The translations under genes were made by a program, and so were the position numbers. From contig JBAJFG010000037.1 in NCBI GenBank assembly GCA_037903475.1, positions 372,001-436,000 of the forward strand: DNA of 64,000 bases. Reading direction: 5' to 3'. Source of the DNA: Ancylostoma caninum. Its lineage: Eukaryota; Nematoda; Chromadorea; Rhabditida; Ancylostomatidae. The notes below the pieces were generated by a model. It ran no database searches. It saw only the letters and a program-made list of their open reading frames with translations, and had not been told where the DNA came from. Shown one piece after another: positions 61,154 to 64,000 of the stretch (the stretch's first letter is position 1; each line of letters begins with the position of its first letter).

Positions 61154-63118
61154 GCTTCTAAGGAACCTAATGGTCTTCGTACCGCAAAAAACGCTTTTCA
61201 CGCCAAATAATAGATAGATGTGGTGAGAATGAATGCTGCTGCACTCTAAAGTGTTGTGCTCTCTACTGTAGTGGATTAAATAAAAGTTGAGCTTTACCTA
61301 ATCAATACTCCTTTTCCTGCTCCGCATTATGTTGAAATAAATATGCTCCAAGAATTCTTCCTTTAAAGGCAGCGGTCCACCTCATTCTCGTGGTTGAGCT
61401 AACAGCAGATTCTGCATCTACTCGACACAATGATTCCAACGGTAAACATAAATTGTCTCAAAATGGGTTTTAAACCCGTTTTCCAGGACGCGGTCTGTAA
61501 CAGTTTGCTAATCCTAGTTGACGCGTGAAGCCGTTGATCTTATCGATTGAACACGGCAAGACTCGTTGGTCAACGCGGCAGCCGTGGCGGGCAGCCAGCA
61601 CACCTTGGAGCGATCCGCCTCCGGGCTCCAAAAATGTAGCCAGTTCGACCCTTTCAAAAACGGGACTTTCGTCGCTTTTGTGCCGGTTGATGTACATCCC
61701 TGGCGATCAACATAGGGAGGAGATCTGAGATGAGTTGACACCCAAAATAGGCAGAACAAGATGGGCCCTTGCCTTTAAAATAAAGTGGGAAATTTTCAAG
61801 AGCCATATAAAATGCTCGGATAATTCCTTATATGGACGTGGTTGCACAAAATAACTACTTACTACCATACGGCCGAGGTTGTCTAATGTGGTATATGGTC
61901 TTCGTCAACCATCATCATTATCGAAGCTTCTCACGAGCATAATTTAGCACGCTAACACCAAGATATTTTCTGTCATCAGGAATGGGCTTGTGAACGTACA
62001 CGTTTACGAGCGCACAGTTGGAACCACTGCTCCACAGCAACATTTTAGCAACATTTTAGAGGCCGGTGACAAACGTCACTAAACTATTGAGGTAGCTAGA
62101 ATTTGTATTACAAAGAGAAATACATTGTTTCCTTATCTGGCTCGCCGCTTCAGTCTGTATCGCTACGACGCATCAGGCTTATGGATATGTTGTTTTGCGA
62201 AGTATGGAAAGCACAAATTTTTCAAAAACTTGAAATGTTAATCAACTCAAAGAAGGGCTTATCCTAGAACTTGAAGATGACTTGGAATTGGAAACTCGGG
62301 CAGAATAAACCTGCTCAAGGTGGTTGTAAATTATCAAGAATGAGCCAATTCGAATTTCGAATTTTCGATTATTTAATGAGGCATTTTTGGAAAATTTGGC
62401 GATTCGAGGAAAGAGAGACGAGGTGGGAAGGGGAGAATGAGGAGGGATGCAGTCGCGTCAGCGACGGAGTGTTAGCGATTATAAAAAAATTAATTGCAGA
62501 GGTGATGTGAGAGCTCGGACATTTCGAGTGAAATTTCCGGGATGACTTCTAGAATAGATTCTACAGAATCACAGATTGGAGTACGATTTTGTTCAAAAAC
62601 AAGGCAATCTCACTGAAAAATAGAACTGTTATACCTCCTTTCCGCAGAACTTTCGTCGGAGGTGGTGTTCGCGTTCGACTTGATTTCCTCGGCAGACAGC
62701 TCCGCAAGTATCTAAATAATCGGATTTTATTTCAAAAAAATTGTTTGCCTTTAAATTGCTGGTGCACAAAAAGGCTCATCTTGCCCAAAAATAGTCAGAA
62801 TGCGAATCAGTTGATTGCGGGTTCCAGACCACAAAAAGCACTCATCATTACCATCTTGTCAGAAGCTCTTCCAATCACTAAGTCATTATCGGCTAATAAT
62901 GGCAGCTCAGGCGCAGCCGTAGCCTCGACTGATACCACACCATTACTGCTCTCAGCGGTTACATCTGGAAAGATCTGCGCATTTTTATCCATAAAAAATT
63001 CTCGATGTACAAGTCGCTAATCGTATTTTTAGTAGTACAAAAGATATGACGATTAATTTTTACCTCCTAAACAGGGCCGCTGAAGAAGAACAAGGAGGAC
63101 TAACTGCAGGAGTACCAT
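12966..63118 (-). CDS. Large multi-repeat cadherin, 40-exon model (about 1,817 aa)
   Basis: This single-pass adhesion receptor has calcium-binding cadherin repeats outside the cell. I built the model by hand: 40 exons, each with a GT donor and AG acceptor, every junction in matching phase, and exons 1-39 summing to 5,220 nt (1,740 codons). The order is signal peptide (1-18), acidic region, first repeat (about 105-210), Ser/Thr-rich linker (about 215-424), roughly nine further cadherin-like repeats (to about 1,620), a juxtamembrane region, a transmembrane helix (about 1760-1783) and a short basic tail. Calcium motifs are DVNDNPP, NVDDNPP, DVNDNAP and DVDDNVP. The gene is typical of nematode cdh-type cadherins, but I cannot say which. 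It has neither EGF/laminin-G modules nor a visible catenin-binding tail. Uncertain points are the end of exon 33 and whether more cytoplasmic exons follow exon 40. Confidence 0.85.
14904..15157. mobile_element. hAT-type MITE
   Basis: 254 bp with inverted ends CAGTAGCGGACGCAGTGTGG / CAGTGGCGGACGCAGAGTGT, flanked by a perfect 8-bp duplication CCCCGTAG (14896-14903 and 15158-15165). The AT-rich interior carries no frame. It sits in cadherin intron 35. Confidence 0.88.
15158..19621 (-). other. Cadherin intron 35 remainder
   Basis: Intron sequence between exons 35 and 36 (whole intron 13915-19621). It contains an AAAT microsatellite at 16822-16882 and one exon-like segment at 18249-18420, listed separately. 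Nothing else supported. Confidence 0.5.
18249..18420 (-). pseudogene. SH3-like exon fragment (uncertain)
   Basis: The minus-strand frame reads GDPYSWWVGRSPKMKVNGLL then PRSFSHNLEVL, running to a stop at about 18249. The spacing WW-x-GR ... G-L-x-PR-S resembles the second half of an SH3 domain. It lies alone in a cadherin intron, with no partner exon found, so it may be a stray duplicated exon or chance. Confidence 0.25.
19622..20474 (-). CDS. Cadherin exons 31-35: membrane-proximal repeats
   Basis: Exons are 20370-20474, 20192-20318, 19984-20140, 19774-19949 and 19622-19712. Exon 31 ends in IEVEDVDDNVPQFAK. Exon 32 has IVGKVSAEDKDGDELSAIHY, a classic A-x-D-x-D-x-D core. Exons 33-34 include FSVNDYSGEIAVSGG and several Asn-x-Ser/Thr glycosylation sites. 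Exon 35 has TVTVIQENLRDTPVPVTH across the junction and RYSLDHVDFKP at its end. The exon 33/34 intron is either 34 nt (19950-19983) or about 85 nt with an earlier donor; the longer exon reads better. Exon 35 joins 13914 in phase 2 across a 5.7-kb intron. Confidence 0.82.
20475..24382. other. Cadherin intron 30, left part
   Basis: AT-rich intron sequence downstream of gene B. I found no exon with convincing frame and splice sites. The last exons or 3' UTR of gene B may lie near 24.0-24.4 kb. Confidence 0.4.
24383..26449 (-). CDS. Gene B exons: C-terminal conserved-looking domain
   Basis: Exons 26366-26449 (RFYASHGDILHRVDSS), 26118-26310 (LDALIDDVLAEFDRWFVGRK, MLVVASELHFSVPLAK), 25905-26043 (MLRSLLENNRRILYLRGKSE) and 24383-24529 (VYQRCYHKLLPFVHSETPSW, AFLLEDDCTK) join in phases 2, 0 and 1. 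The composition is that of a globular domain with a hydrophobic strand (KMLVVAS) and two or three cysteines, possibly enzymatic, but no motif lets me name it. A good GTACTC donor follows at 24382. If it is not used, the frame stays open to a stop near 24300. The stretch upstream of 26449 (26450-26530) may hold another exon beginning MTGDCGGSAEN. Confidence 0.55.
24383..34728 (-). CDS. Gene B: unrecognised secretory-pathway protein nested in the cadherin intron (partial model)
   Basis: Exon chain: 34628 to about 34728 (start uncertain), 28139-28229, 27572-28052, an unresolved gap, then 26366-26449, 26118-26310, 25905-26043 and 24383-24529. Phases agree at each junction except in the gap between 27572 and 26449, where one or more exons are unresolved. 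The first exon encodes CLLLTALLIQLRGG, a signal-peptide-like core, but I could not find the ATG. The chain lies wholly within the 20.8-kb cadherin intron, on the same strand. I do not know the family. The product looks extracellular or Golgi-lumenal, with paired cysteines late in the chain. Confidence 0.55.
27572..28229 (-). CDS. Gene B exons: basic, Arg/Lys-rich region
   Basis: Exon 28139-28229 encodes FQILVHRNSGQLPPTVGHAS and then VLVPAQRVRA. Exon 27572-28052 (160 codons) opens with LRMDKLERRLARLWRRMRGG, an amphipathic, strongly basic helix. It continues with low-complexity KRRERRSKKGESSPQ, a helical segment (ALALIRLYAYARLKSLQNS) and a Ser/Leu-rich end. The junction between them can be read two ways (donor GTAAGA with acceptor AGAG, or GTTAGA with CAG); both keep the frame. 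The exon ends FDK with a good GTGAGC donor. Several KR and RR sites could be processing sites. Confidence 0.6.
30057..31459 (+). mobile_element. Helitron-like element, copy 2
   Basis: Same family as 11080-12674, in the opposite orientation. The 5' end A/TCTTCTTATGTAAATCAT begins at 30057. The 3' hairpin ends in CTAG at 31456-31459 followed by host T. It is 1,403 bp and carries about five minisatellite units. It sits in a gene B intron and therefore also within the long cadherin intron. Confidence 0.75.
30745..31065. repeat. Internal minisatellite of Helitron copy 2 (about five ~60-bp units)
   Basis: Reverse-complement units of the array in copy 1 (GGATACGGGTGCACTGATGC and relatives). One unit fewer than copy 1, and the units have diverged. 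Confidence 0.8.
31460..34627. other. Gene B intron; no supported feature
   Basis: Mostly AT-rich sequence. An ACTA/CTAAT low-complexity run lies at 33755-33850. No frame with coding character was found. Confidence 0.35.
34628..34728 (-). CDS. Gene B putative first exon (signal peptide)
   Basis: The minus-strand frame reads SRCLLLTALLIQLRGG followed by DHLGEPQHCTLA, then a donor (G/GTAGGT) at 34627. It ends in phase 1, which fits the next exon at 28229 and gives the codon GAA. An in-frame stop lies just upstream and no ATG is present, so either a further 5' exon supplies the start or the acceptor near 34727 is used. The region 34.6-34.95 kb is GC-rich compared with its surroundings, as expected for a 5' exon. 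Confidence 0.4.
35325..35475. repeat. GC-rich island with GGCCGG-containing degenerate repeats
   Basis: About 150 bp, far more GC-rich than its flanks, with the motif GGCCGGC / GGCCGGG recurring roughly every 30 bp. Function unknown; it could be a relic repeat or an upstream element of gene B. Confidence 0.35.
37055..37408 (+). CDS. Isolated open frame of 117 codons, uncertain
   Basis: A plus-strand frame starts 4 nt after a CACCCAG acceptor-like site and reads SAGAEWHQLVSALALLGVSS, CRMLCDVCGKFVEIARIASK and QLIGEFYGEQEQTVQTL before TGA. Third positions are GC-rich in the first half. There is no known motif and the antisense strand is also partly open. It could be a small nested gene or chance. 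Confidence 0.25.
   Translation: MTVSKRLREEGTAQFRRSAGAEWHQLVSALALLGVSSAPTVQKQNPSVTADTSCRMLCDVCGKFVEIARIASKSRISMQPNVWKIDAGDQLIGEFYGEQEQTVQTLTILVTITEEVM
38320..38540 (+). repeat. tRNA-derived SINE-like sequence (candidate)
   Basis: Begins GCGCAGGTAGAGCAGTGGTA with an A-box-like TAGAGCAGTGG and a weak B-box-like GATGTTCGG about 40 bp later, then a GC-rich body ending near CCAGGATTGATTAAC. The layout fits a tRNA-headed SINE, but only one copy is visible here. Confidence 0.35.
40715..41017 (-). CDS. Cysteine-rich open frame, uncertain
   Basis: The minus-strand frame reads NNNACSTPCVVVGNNAGRGC, VPFGEYCKFIRQY and GYDVSCVCVYGTIWGEIPES, to a stop at 40715. Seven cysteines and the absence of low complexity suggest a possible small secreted peptide or a lost exon. 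It sits 0.2 kb downstream of cadherin exon 30 inside its long intron. No family recognised. Confidence 0.3.
   Translation of the reverse strand: MVSQRTVKEKLPNNNACSTPCVVVGNNAGRGCVPFGEYCKFIRQYTNTVVFGTECSLSRLLFGYDVSCVCVYGTIWGEIPESQISDKKALKVVNMPKGQY
41248..41881 (-). CDS. Cadherin exons 27-30: extracellular repeats
   Basis: Exons are 41777-41881, 41567-41697, 41405-41494 and 41248-41346. Exon 27 (FAVDAVTGELSVAQELAGAA ... VVVAEDAG) completes the repeat opened in exon 26 across a 4.7-kb intron. A 72-nt intron between exons 28 and 29 gives the clean opening YVLKIKEDTPINEHIYNVKA. Exon 30 carries YFDIDESSGEVYVTKALDFE and ends after TKYHS, phase 0. Its continuation is found 20.8 kb away at 20474 (LVITAWSVFDLSRN), restoring a normal repeat end. 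Confidence 0.85.
42955..43901. mobile_element. TA-flanked inverted-repeat element (candidate)
   Basis: Ends CAGGGGTATAAAAGTTTCCG and CAGGGGTATCAGAAAGTTTC are inverted over about 25 bp, with TA immediately outside each end (42953-42954, 43902-43903). It is 947 bp with no recognisable transposase. A Tc1/mariner-type non-autonomous element is likely, although a two-base duplication is weak evidence. It lies in cadherin intron 26. Confidence 0.55.
46420..46560. mobile_element. Degenerate right end of the 14904-15157 MITE family (candidate)
   Basis: The block CGGCGGAGACCCCACTTTTT with CTCACTCTCCGGGTCCGGCA parallels the right arm of the MITE at 14904-15157 after an AT-rich stretch. The left end and target duplication are not recognisable. 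It abuts cadherin exon 26. Confidence 0.4.
46586..48614 (-). CDS. Cadherin exons 21-26: canonical repeats with DxNDNxP linkers
   Basis: Exons are 48502-48614, 47969-48104, 47736-47914, 47011-47148, 46836-46955 and 46586-46766. Exon 21 (ENRRQESARPVFPHPWTK) leads into SIPEELPAGSIIYSLPAIN, FSVDPDTG, LDFESM and TNVDDNPPVLD, a complete standard repeat. Exons 24-26 follow with VAIPENLPPSTVIARLGLTD and LLDVNDNAPCF, then the start of another repeat (VVENWPAGIVVDRMRATDED). The 54-nt intron between exons 22 and 23 was needed to restore FSVDPDTGAISIAHSLDFES, which reads exactly like the family consensus. These are the best-conserved repeats of the protein. Confidence 0.87.
48151..48222. repeat. Perfect 33-bp inverted repeat (hairpin)
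   Basis: AATGACGACAATATTTGTTC and onward pairs without mismatch to its mirror, leaving a 6-nt loop TTGACT (48184-48189). It lies in the 397-bp cadherin intron 21. A transcript would fold into a 72-nt hairpin of microRNA-precursor size. Confidence 0.85.
48913..50087. mobile_element. hAT-type non-autonomous element with C-rich ends
   Basis: Inverted ends CAGGGTCAAGCGTG / CACGCTTGACCCTG are flanked by a perfect 8-bp duplication GTTATGTA (48905-48912, 50088-50095). At 1,175 bp it has runs of C near both ends, two ~154-bp tandem units carrying GGTTCGATCCC (49303, 49457) and a repeated motif AGGACTGGGTAGGACTTTCA (49567, 49924). No transposase is seen. It lies in cadherin intron 20. Confidence 0.88.
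50159..50508. repeat. Large fold-back (about 165-bp arms)
   Basis: TGATTGGGGACCACTGCCAG ... is mirrored by ... CTGGCAGTGGTCACCAATCA. The arms are roughly 90% complementary over about 165 bp around a short centre near 50335. No target duplication is recognised. It begins 64 bp after the end of the hAT duplication, in cadherin intron 20. Confidence 0.88.
51909..51956. repeat. (GA)n microsatellite
   Basis: A nearly pure GA run of about 48 bp within cadherin intron 20, giving the artefactual LSLSLS frame on the minus strand. Confidence 0.95.
52322..52857 (-). CDS. Cadherin exons 18-20: extracellular repeat continuation
   Basis: Exons are 52697-52857, 52470-52579 and 52322-52412. Exon 18 completes the repeat begun in exon 17 (AGRYSVDIGAVDRQSNALLA). 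Exons 19 and 20 give a weakly conserved region (STEFSVPFKTHGTVPVTAQS, FKKYALTDLRAVSVQLLAN) that keeps alternating hydrophobic strands but lacks calcium motifs. Exon 20 ends in phase 1 and joins exon 21 at 48614 across a 3.7-kb intron full of mobile DNA. Confidence 0.78.
52918..53346. mobile_element. TTTAAA-ended MITE, copy A (3' end rearranged)
   Basis: Starts TTAAAGGCAGGGGTCC and aligns directly with copy B at 61362-61779 over nearly its whole length. Instead of the terminal ...GCCTTTAAA it ends in a 51-bp hairpin (53296-53346; 23-bp arms, one mismatch, loop CCCCT). It sits in cadherin intron 17, 60 bp upstream of exon 18. Confidence 0.75.
53296..53346. repeat. 23-bp inverted repeat closing MITE copy A
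   Basis: TCCAACAGGCAGAACGAGGT with its mirrored copy around CCCCT. The left arm belongs to the MITE body (compare GGCAGAACAAG in copy B), so the right arm is an inverted duplication of it. Confidence 0.9.
54430..57306 (-). CDS. Cadherin exons 8-17: divergent extracellular repeats
   Basis: Exons are 57194-57306, 56996-57130, 56828-56932, 56667-56776, 55278-55384, 55077-55207, 54906-55031, 54751-54852, 54616-54688 and 54430-54562. Exons 8-10 make a divergent cadherin-like fold lacking the usual Asp motifs. Exons 11-13 (YNFSISERAPSGSTVG ... KIDVLDVNDNPPHLE) are a canonical repeat with its calcium-binding linker. Exons 14-15 (LSEGLYQVEVVGFAPAGIHQ) and 16-17 (GNPGWLSIDDYGGRIGMAKY) carry the next two. 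Introns here are mostly 45-100 nt. Exon 12 contains two cysteines, unusual within a repeat. All phases agree on both sides. Confidence 0.82.
57460..58144 (-). CDS. Cadherin exon 7: Ser/Thr-rich mucin-like linker
   Basis: This 685-nt exon is the longest in the gene. After about 20 residues that finish the first repeat, it is almost entirely Ser, Thr, Glu, Pro and Val (for example TTSTTSTAVTSELPTTVEVL, SSESGTTSSV). Such a stretch would be a heavily O-glycosylated, extended spacer. It has only one or two aromatic residues, no cysteine and no repeat unit. The exon ends in GAA-G at 57460 and joins in phase 1 to ELKIVVEGTEEGKF. The plus-strand reading frames across this exon are its antisense shadows. 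Confidence 0.8.
59015..59133. repeat. Short fold-back MITE-like sequence
   Basis: AACGGTTCCCAGTTGCTGCC at the left is mirrored at the right, with about 40-bp arms and a few mismatches. No target duplication is recognised. It lies 50 bp from the hAT-type element at 59192, in cadherin intron 6. Confidence 0.8.
59192..60436. mobile_element. hAT-type element with TTCGA-rich tandem units
   Basis: Inverted ends TAGACATTTGACTCGAC / TAGACGTTTGACTCGAC are flanked by a perfect 8-bp duplication CTGCACAG (59184-59191, 60437-60444). At 1,245 bp it has subterminal tandem units of about 46 bp (CGAGTTATTCGAAATRTCGA, CTATTCGAAAAA...) near both ends. The interior has no transposase frame. It occupies half of cadherin intron 6. 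Confidence 0.88.
60590..61056 (-). CDS. Cadherin exons 4-6: first extracellular repeat
   Basis: Exon 4 (60936-61056) brings the typical repeat opening (PQFEHSSYDFMVPEGSNP: P-x-F then Y-x-F-x-V-x-E). Exon 5 (60755-60874) and exon 6 (60590-60691) form the beta-strand body, ending NGSYKFSVE. That runs straight into AHDAGTMHTASIRVDVL at the start of exon 7, the usual A-x-D-x-G...V-x-V close. The two introns are 61 and 63 nt. No DxNDNxP follows this repeat; the mucin-like exon takes its place. Confidence 0.8.
61116..61153. repeat. (AAAT)n microsatellite
   Basis: About nine AAAT units in cadherin intron 3. Confidence 0.95.
61362..61779. mobile_element. TTTAAA-ended MITE, copy B (intact)
   Basis: 418 bp, with ends TTTAAAGGCAGCGGTCC and its mirror GGGCCCTTGCCTTTAAA. 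If TTAA is the duplicated target, this fits a piggyBac-type element. It is a direct repeat of copy A at 52918-53346. The ORF-like readings on both strands are shared by the two copies and are not genes. Confidence 0.8.
62635..63118 (-). CDS. Cadherin exons 1-3: signal peptide and acidic N-terminal region
   Basis: Exon 1 (63064-63118) encodes the start MVLLQLVLLVLLQRPCLG, a clear leucine-rich signal peptide. Exon 2 (62852-62964) and exon 3 (62635-62711) give a Ser/Glu/Ala-rich segment without cadherin features (for example ATAAPELPLLADND and SAEEIKSNANTTSDESS), probably a short prodomain or disordered spacer. The phases are 1, 0 and 2, and they match the next exon at 61056. Confidence 0.8.
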
Positions 63119-63134
63119 CCGAGACTCGCTTTCC

Positions 63135-63150
63135 CTGAAATGGTAAAGCA
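63135..63150 (-). promoter_or_regulatory. Probable spliced-leader acceptor of the cadherin gene
   Basis: On the minus strand an ACCATTTCAG acceptor ends at 63135, only 16 nt upstream of the ATG at 63118-63116, with no in-frame upstream exon visible. This is the usual layout for nematode trans-splicing. It supports the start codon chosen. Confidence 0.5.
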
Positions 63151-64000
63151 TGAAATGTGCATTAAAATGGGTGAGAGGTGAATAGTGTTCATCATAGCAA
63201 AAAATAACAGAATAAAAAAGCAGTAGGTAGCAAAACAGAAGAAACGCTGGTGTTCGCGCGACTGATGTGAACTAAATTAGCGACCTTGGAAGATTGACCC
63301 AGTTGTGATCTTATCGAGAGACGAACTTCCAAGTGTCGAAAGAACACAGGGGTGGCTATGTCGAACATGTGAGCCACCCTTTTTTGTTGCTATATAGGAA
63401 GCTTCAGGCGGAGAACATATATTTTCCCTTTAAAAATGAACAGATGAGTGAAAACTCTATACTTTGTGGCCATTCGGTGTTACTCAACACTCAGAACACT
63501 AGACTTCCGTACTACTCTCCGACATCCAGAATACAGTTCTCTTTGTCATTAAATTGTCACTTCATCTTTCAAGTTCAGAAGACAATCAAGCAATCCCTTC
63601 GCTATAACAAGCGTGAACTGAACCACGACAGACCGAGTGTTTTAGCACACCCATATATTATTCCGCGCTAATAGCCATTATTATTGAGAACTCACGTTAC
63701 CATAATCACATCTTCGTACTCTGAGTTATAGAGAGCCGTTTGCTCCCTGCATTAACAAGAAGCGAGTACTCATTAGCAGCTGCGTCAGCATTCTCATGCT
63801 GTTTCATAATCTGTTCGGTTAGTTAAGAACTACAAAATCCTGTTTTCATATGTATACAAGGGTGCTCGTGTAGTTTTTACTCCACGCCACATAAGGGTAC
63901 ATCTATCGGTAATTGGGGAACTGGTCAATTTTCCGATGCTCACGATTAGCAATGTATGACTAATGATAGTCCGAAAAGAAAATTGTTTCATGATGCGAAG
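63151..64000 (-). other. Upstream flank of the cadherin gene
   Basis: AT-rich sequence upstream of the presumed trans-splice site, expected to hold the promoter. No TATA-like or other element could be assigned with confidence, and no coding exon was found. Confidence 0.35.

Overview
This is eukaryotic DNA with the look of a nematode nuclear genome. The evidence is small exons separated by many 40-100 nt introns with TTTCAG-like acceptors, splice acceptors lying a few bases upstream of start codons as expected for spliced-leader trans-splicing, and a dense load of small DNA transposons. A clade V parasitic (strongylid or hookworm-like) worm is my inference from the very long, transposon-filled introns; nothing in the window proves the species. 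All supported genes lie on the minus strand.

Main gene: a large cadherin. Reading the minus strand from 63118 down to 12966, I can join 40 exons whose phases all agree: signal peptide, an acidic N-terminal region, a first cadherin repeat, a 228-residue Ser/Thr-rich mucin-like exon, a run of further cadherin repeats with DxNDNxP / VDDNxP calcium motifs, a juxtamembrane region, one transmembrane helix and a short basic tail. The model is about 1,817 residues. It spans 50 kb because of introns of 20.8 kb (20475-41247), 5.7 kb (13915-19621), 4.7 kb and 3.7 kb.

Nested gene B: inside the 20.8-kb cadherin intron, on the same strand, is a second multi-exon gene (about 34.7 to 24.3 kb). It has a signal-peptide-like exon, a very basic region and several phase-compatible exons. 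I do not recognise the family.

Left end: gene A (3409 down to perhaps 306, minus) encodes an unrecognised protein with an N-terminal hydrophobic segment. Two more exon-like segments, one signal-peptide-like, lie at 8.2-9.4 kb and are unassigned.

Mobile DNA: a mariner relic (1041-1924); two oppositely oriented copies of a Helitron-like element with an internal ~60-bp minisatellite (11080-12674 and 30057-31459); three hAT-type elements with perfect 8-bp target duplications (14904-15157, 48913-50087, 59192-60436); a pair of TTTAAA-ended elements (52918-53346, 61362-61779); a possible TA-flanked element (42955-43901); and several strong fold-back sequences (48151-48222, 50159-50508, 53296-53346, 59015-59133). 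Most sit in the cadherin introns and explain much of the gene's length. Stretches not listed as genes or repeats showed nothing I could support.
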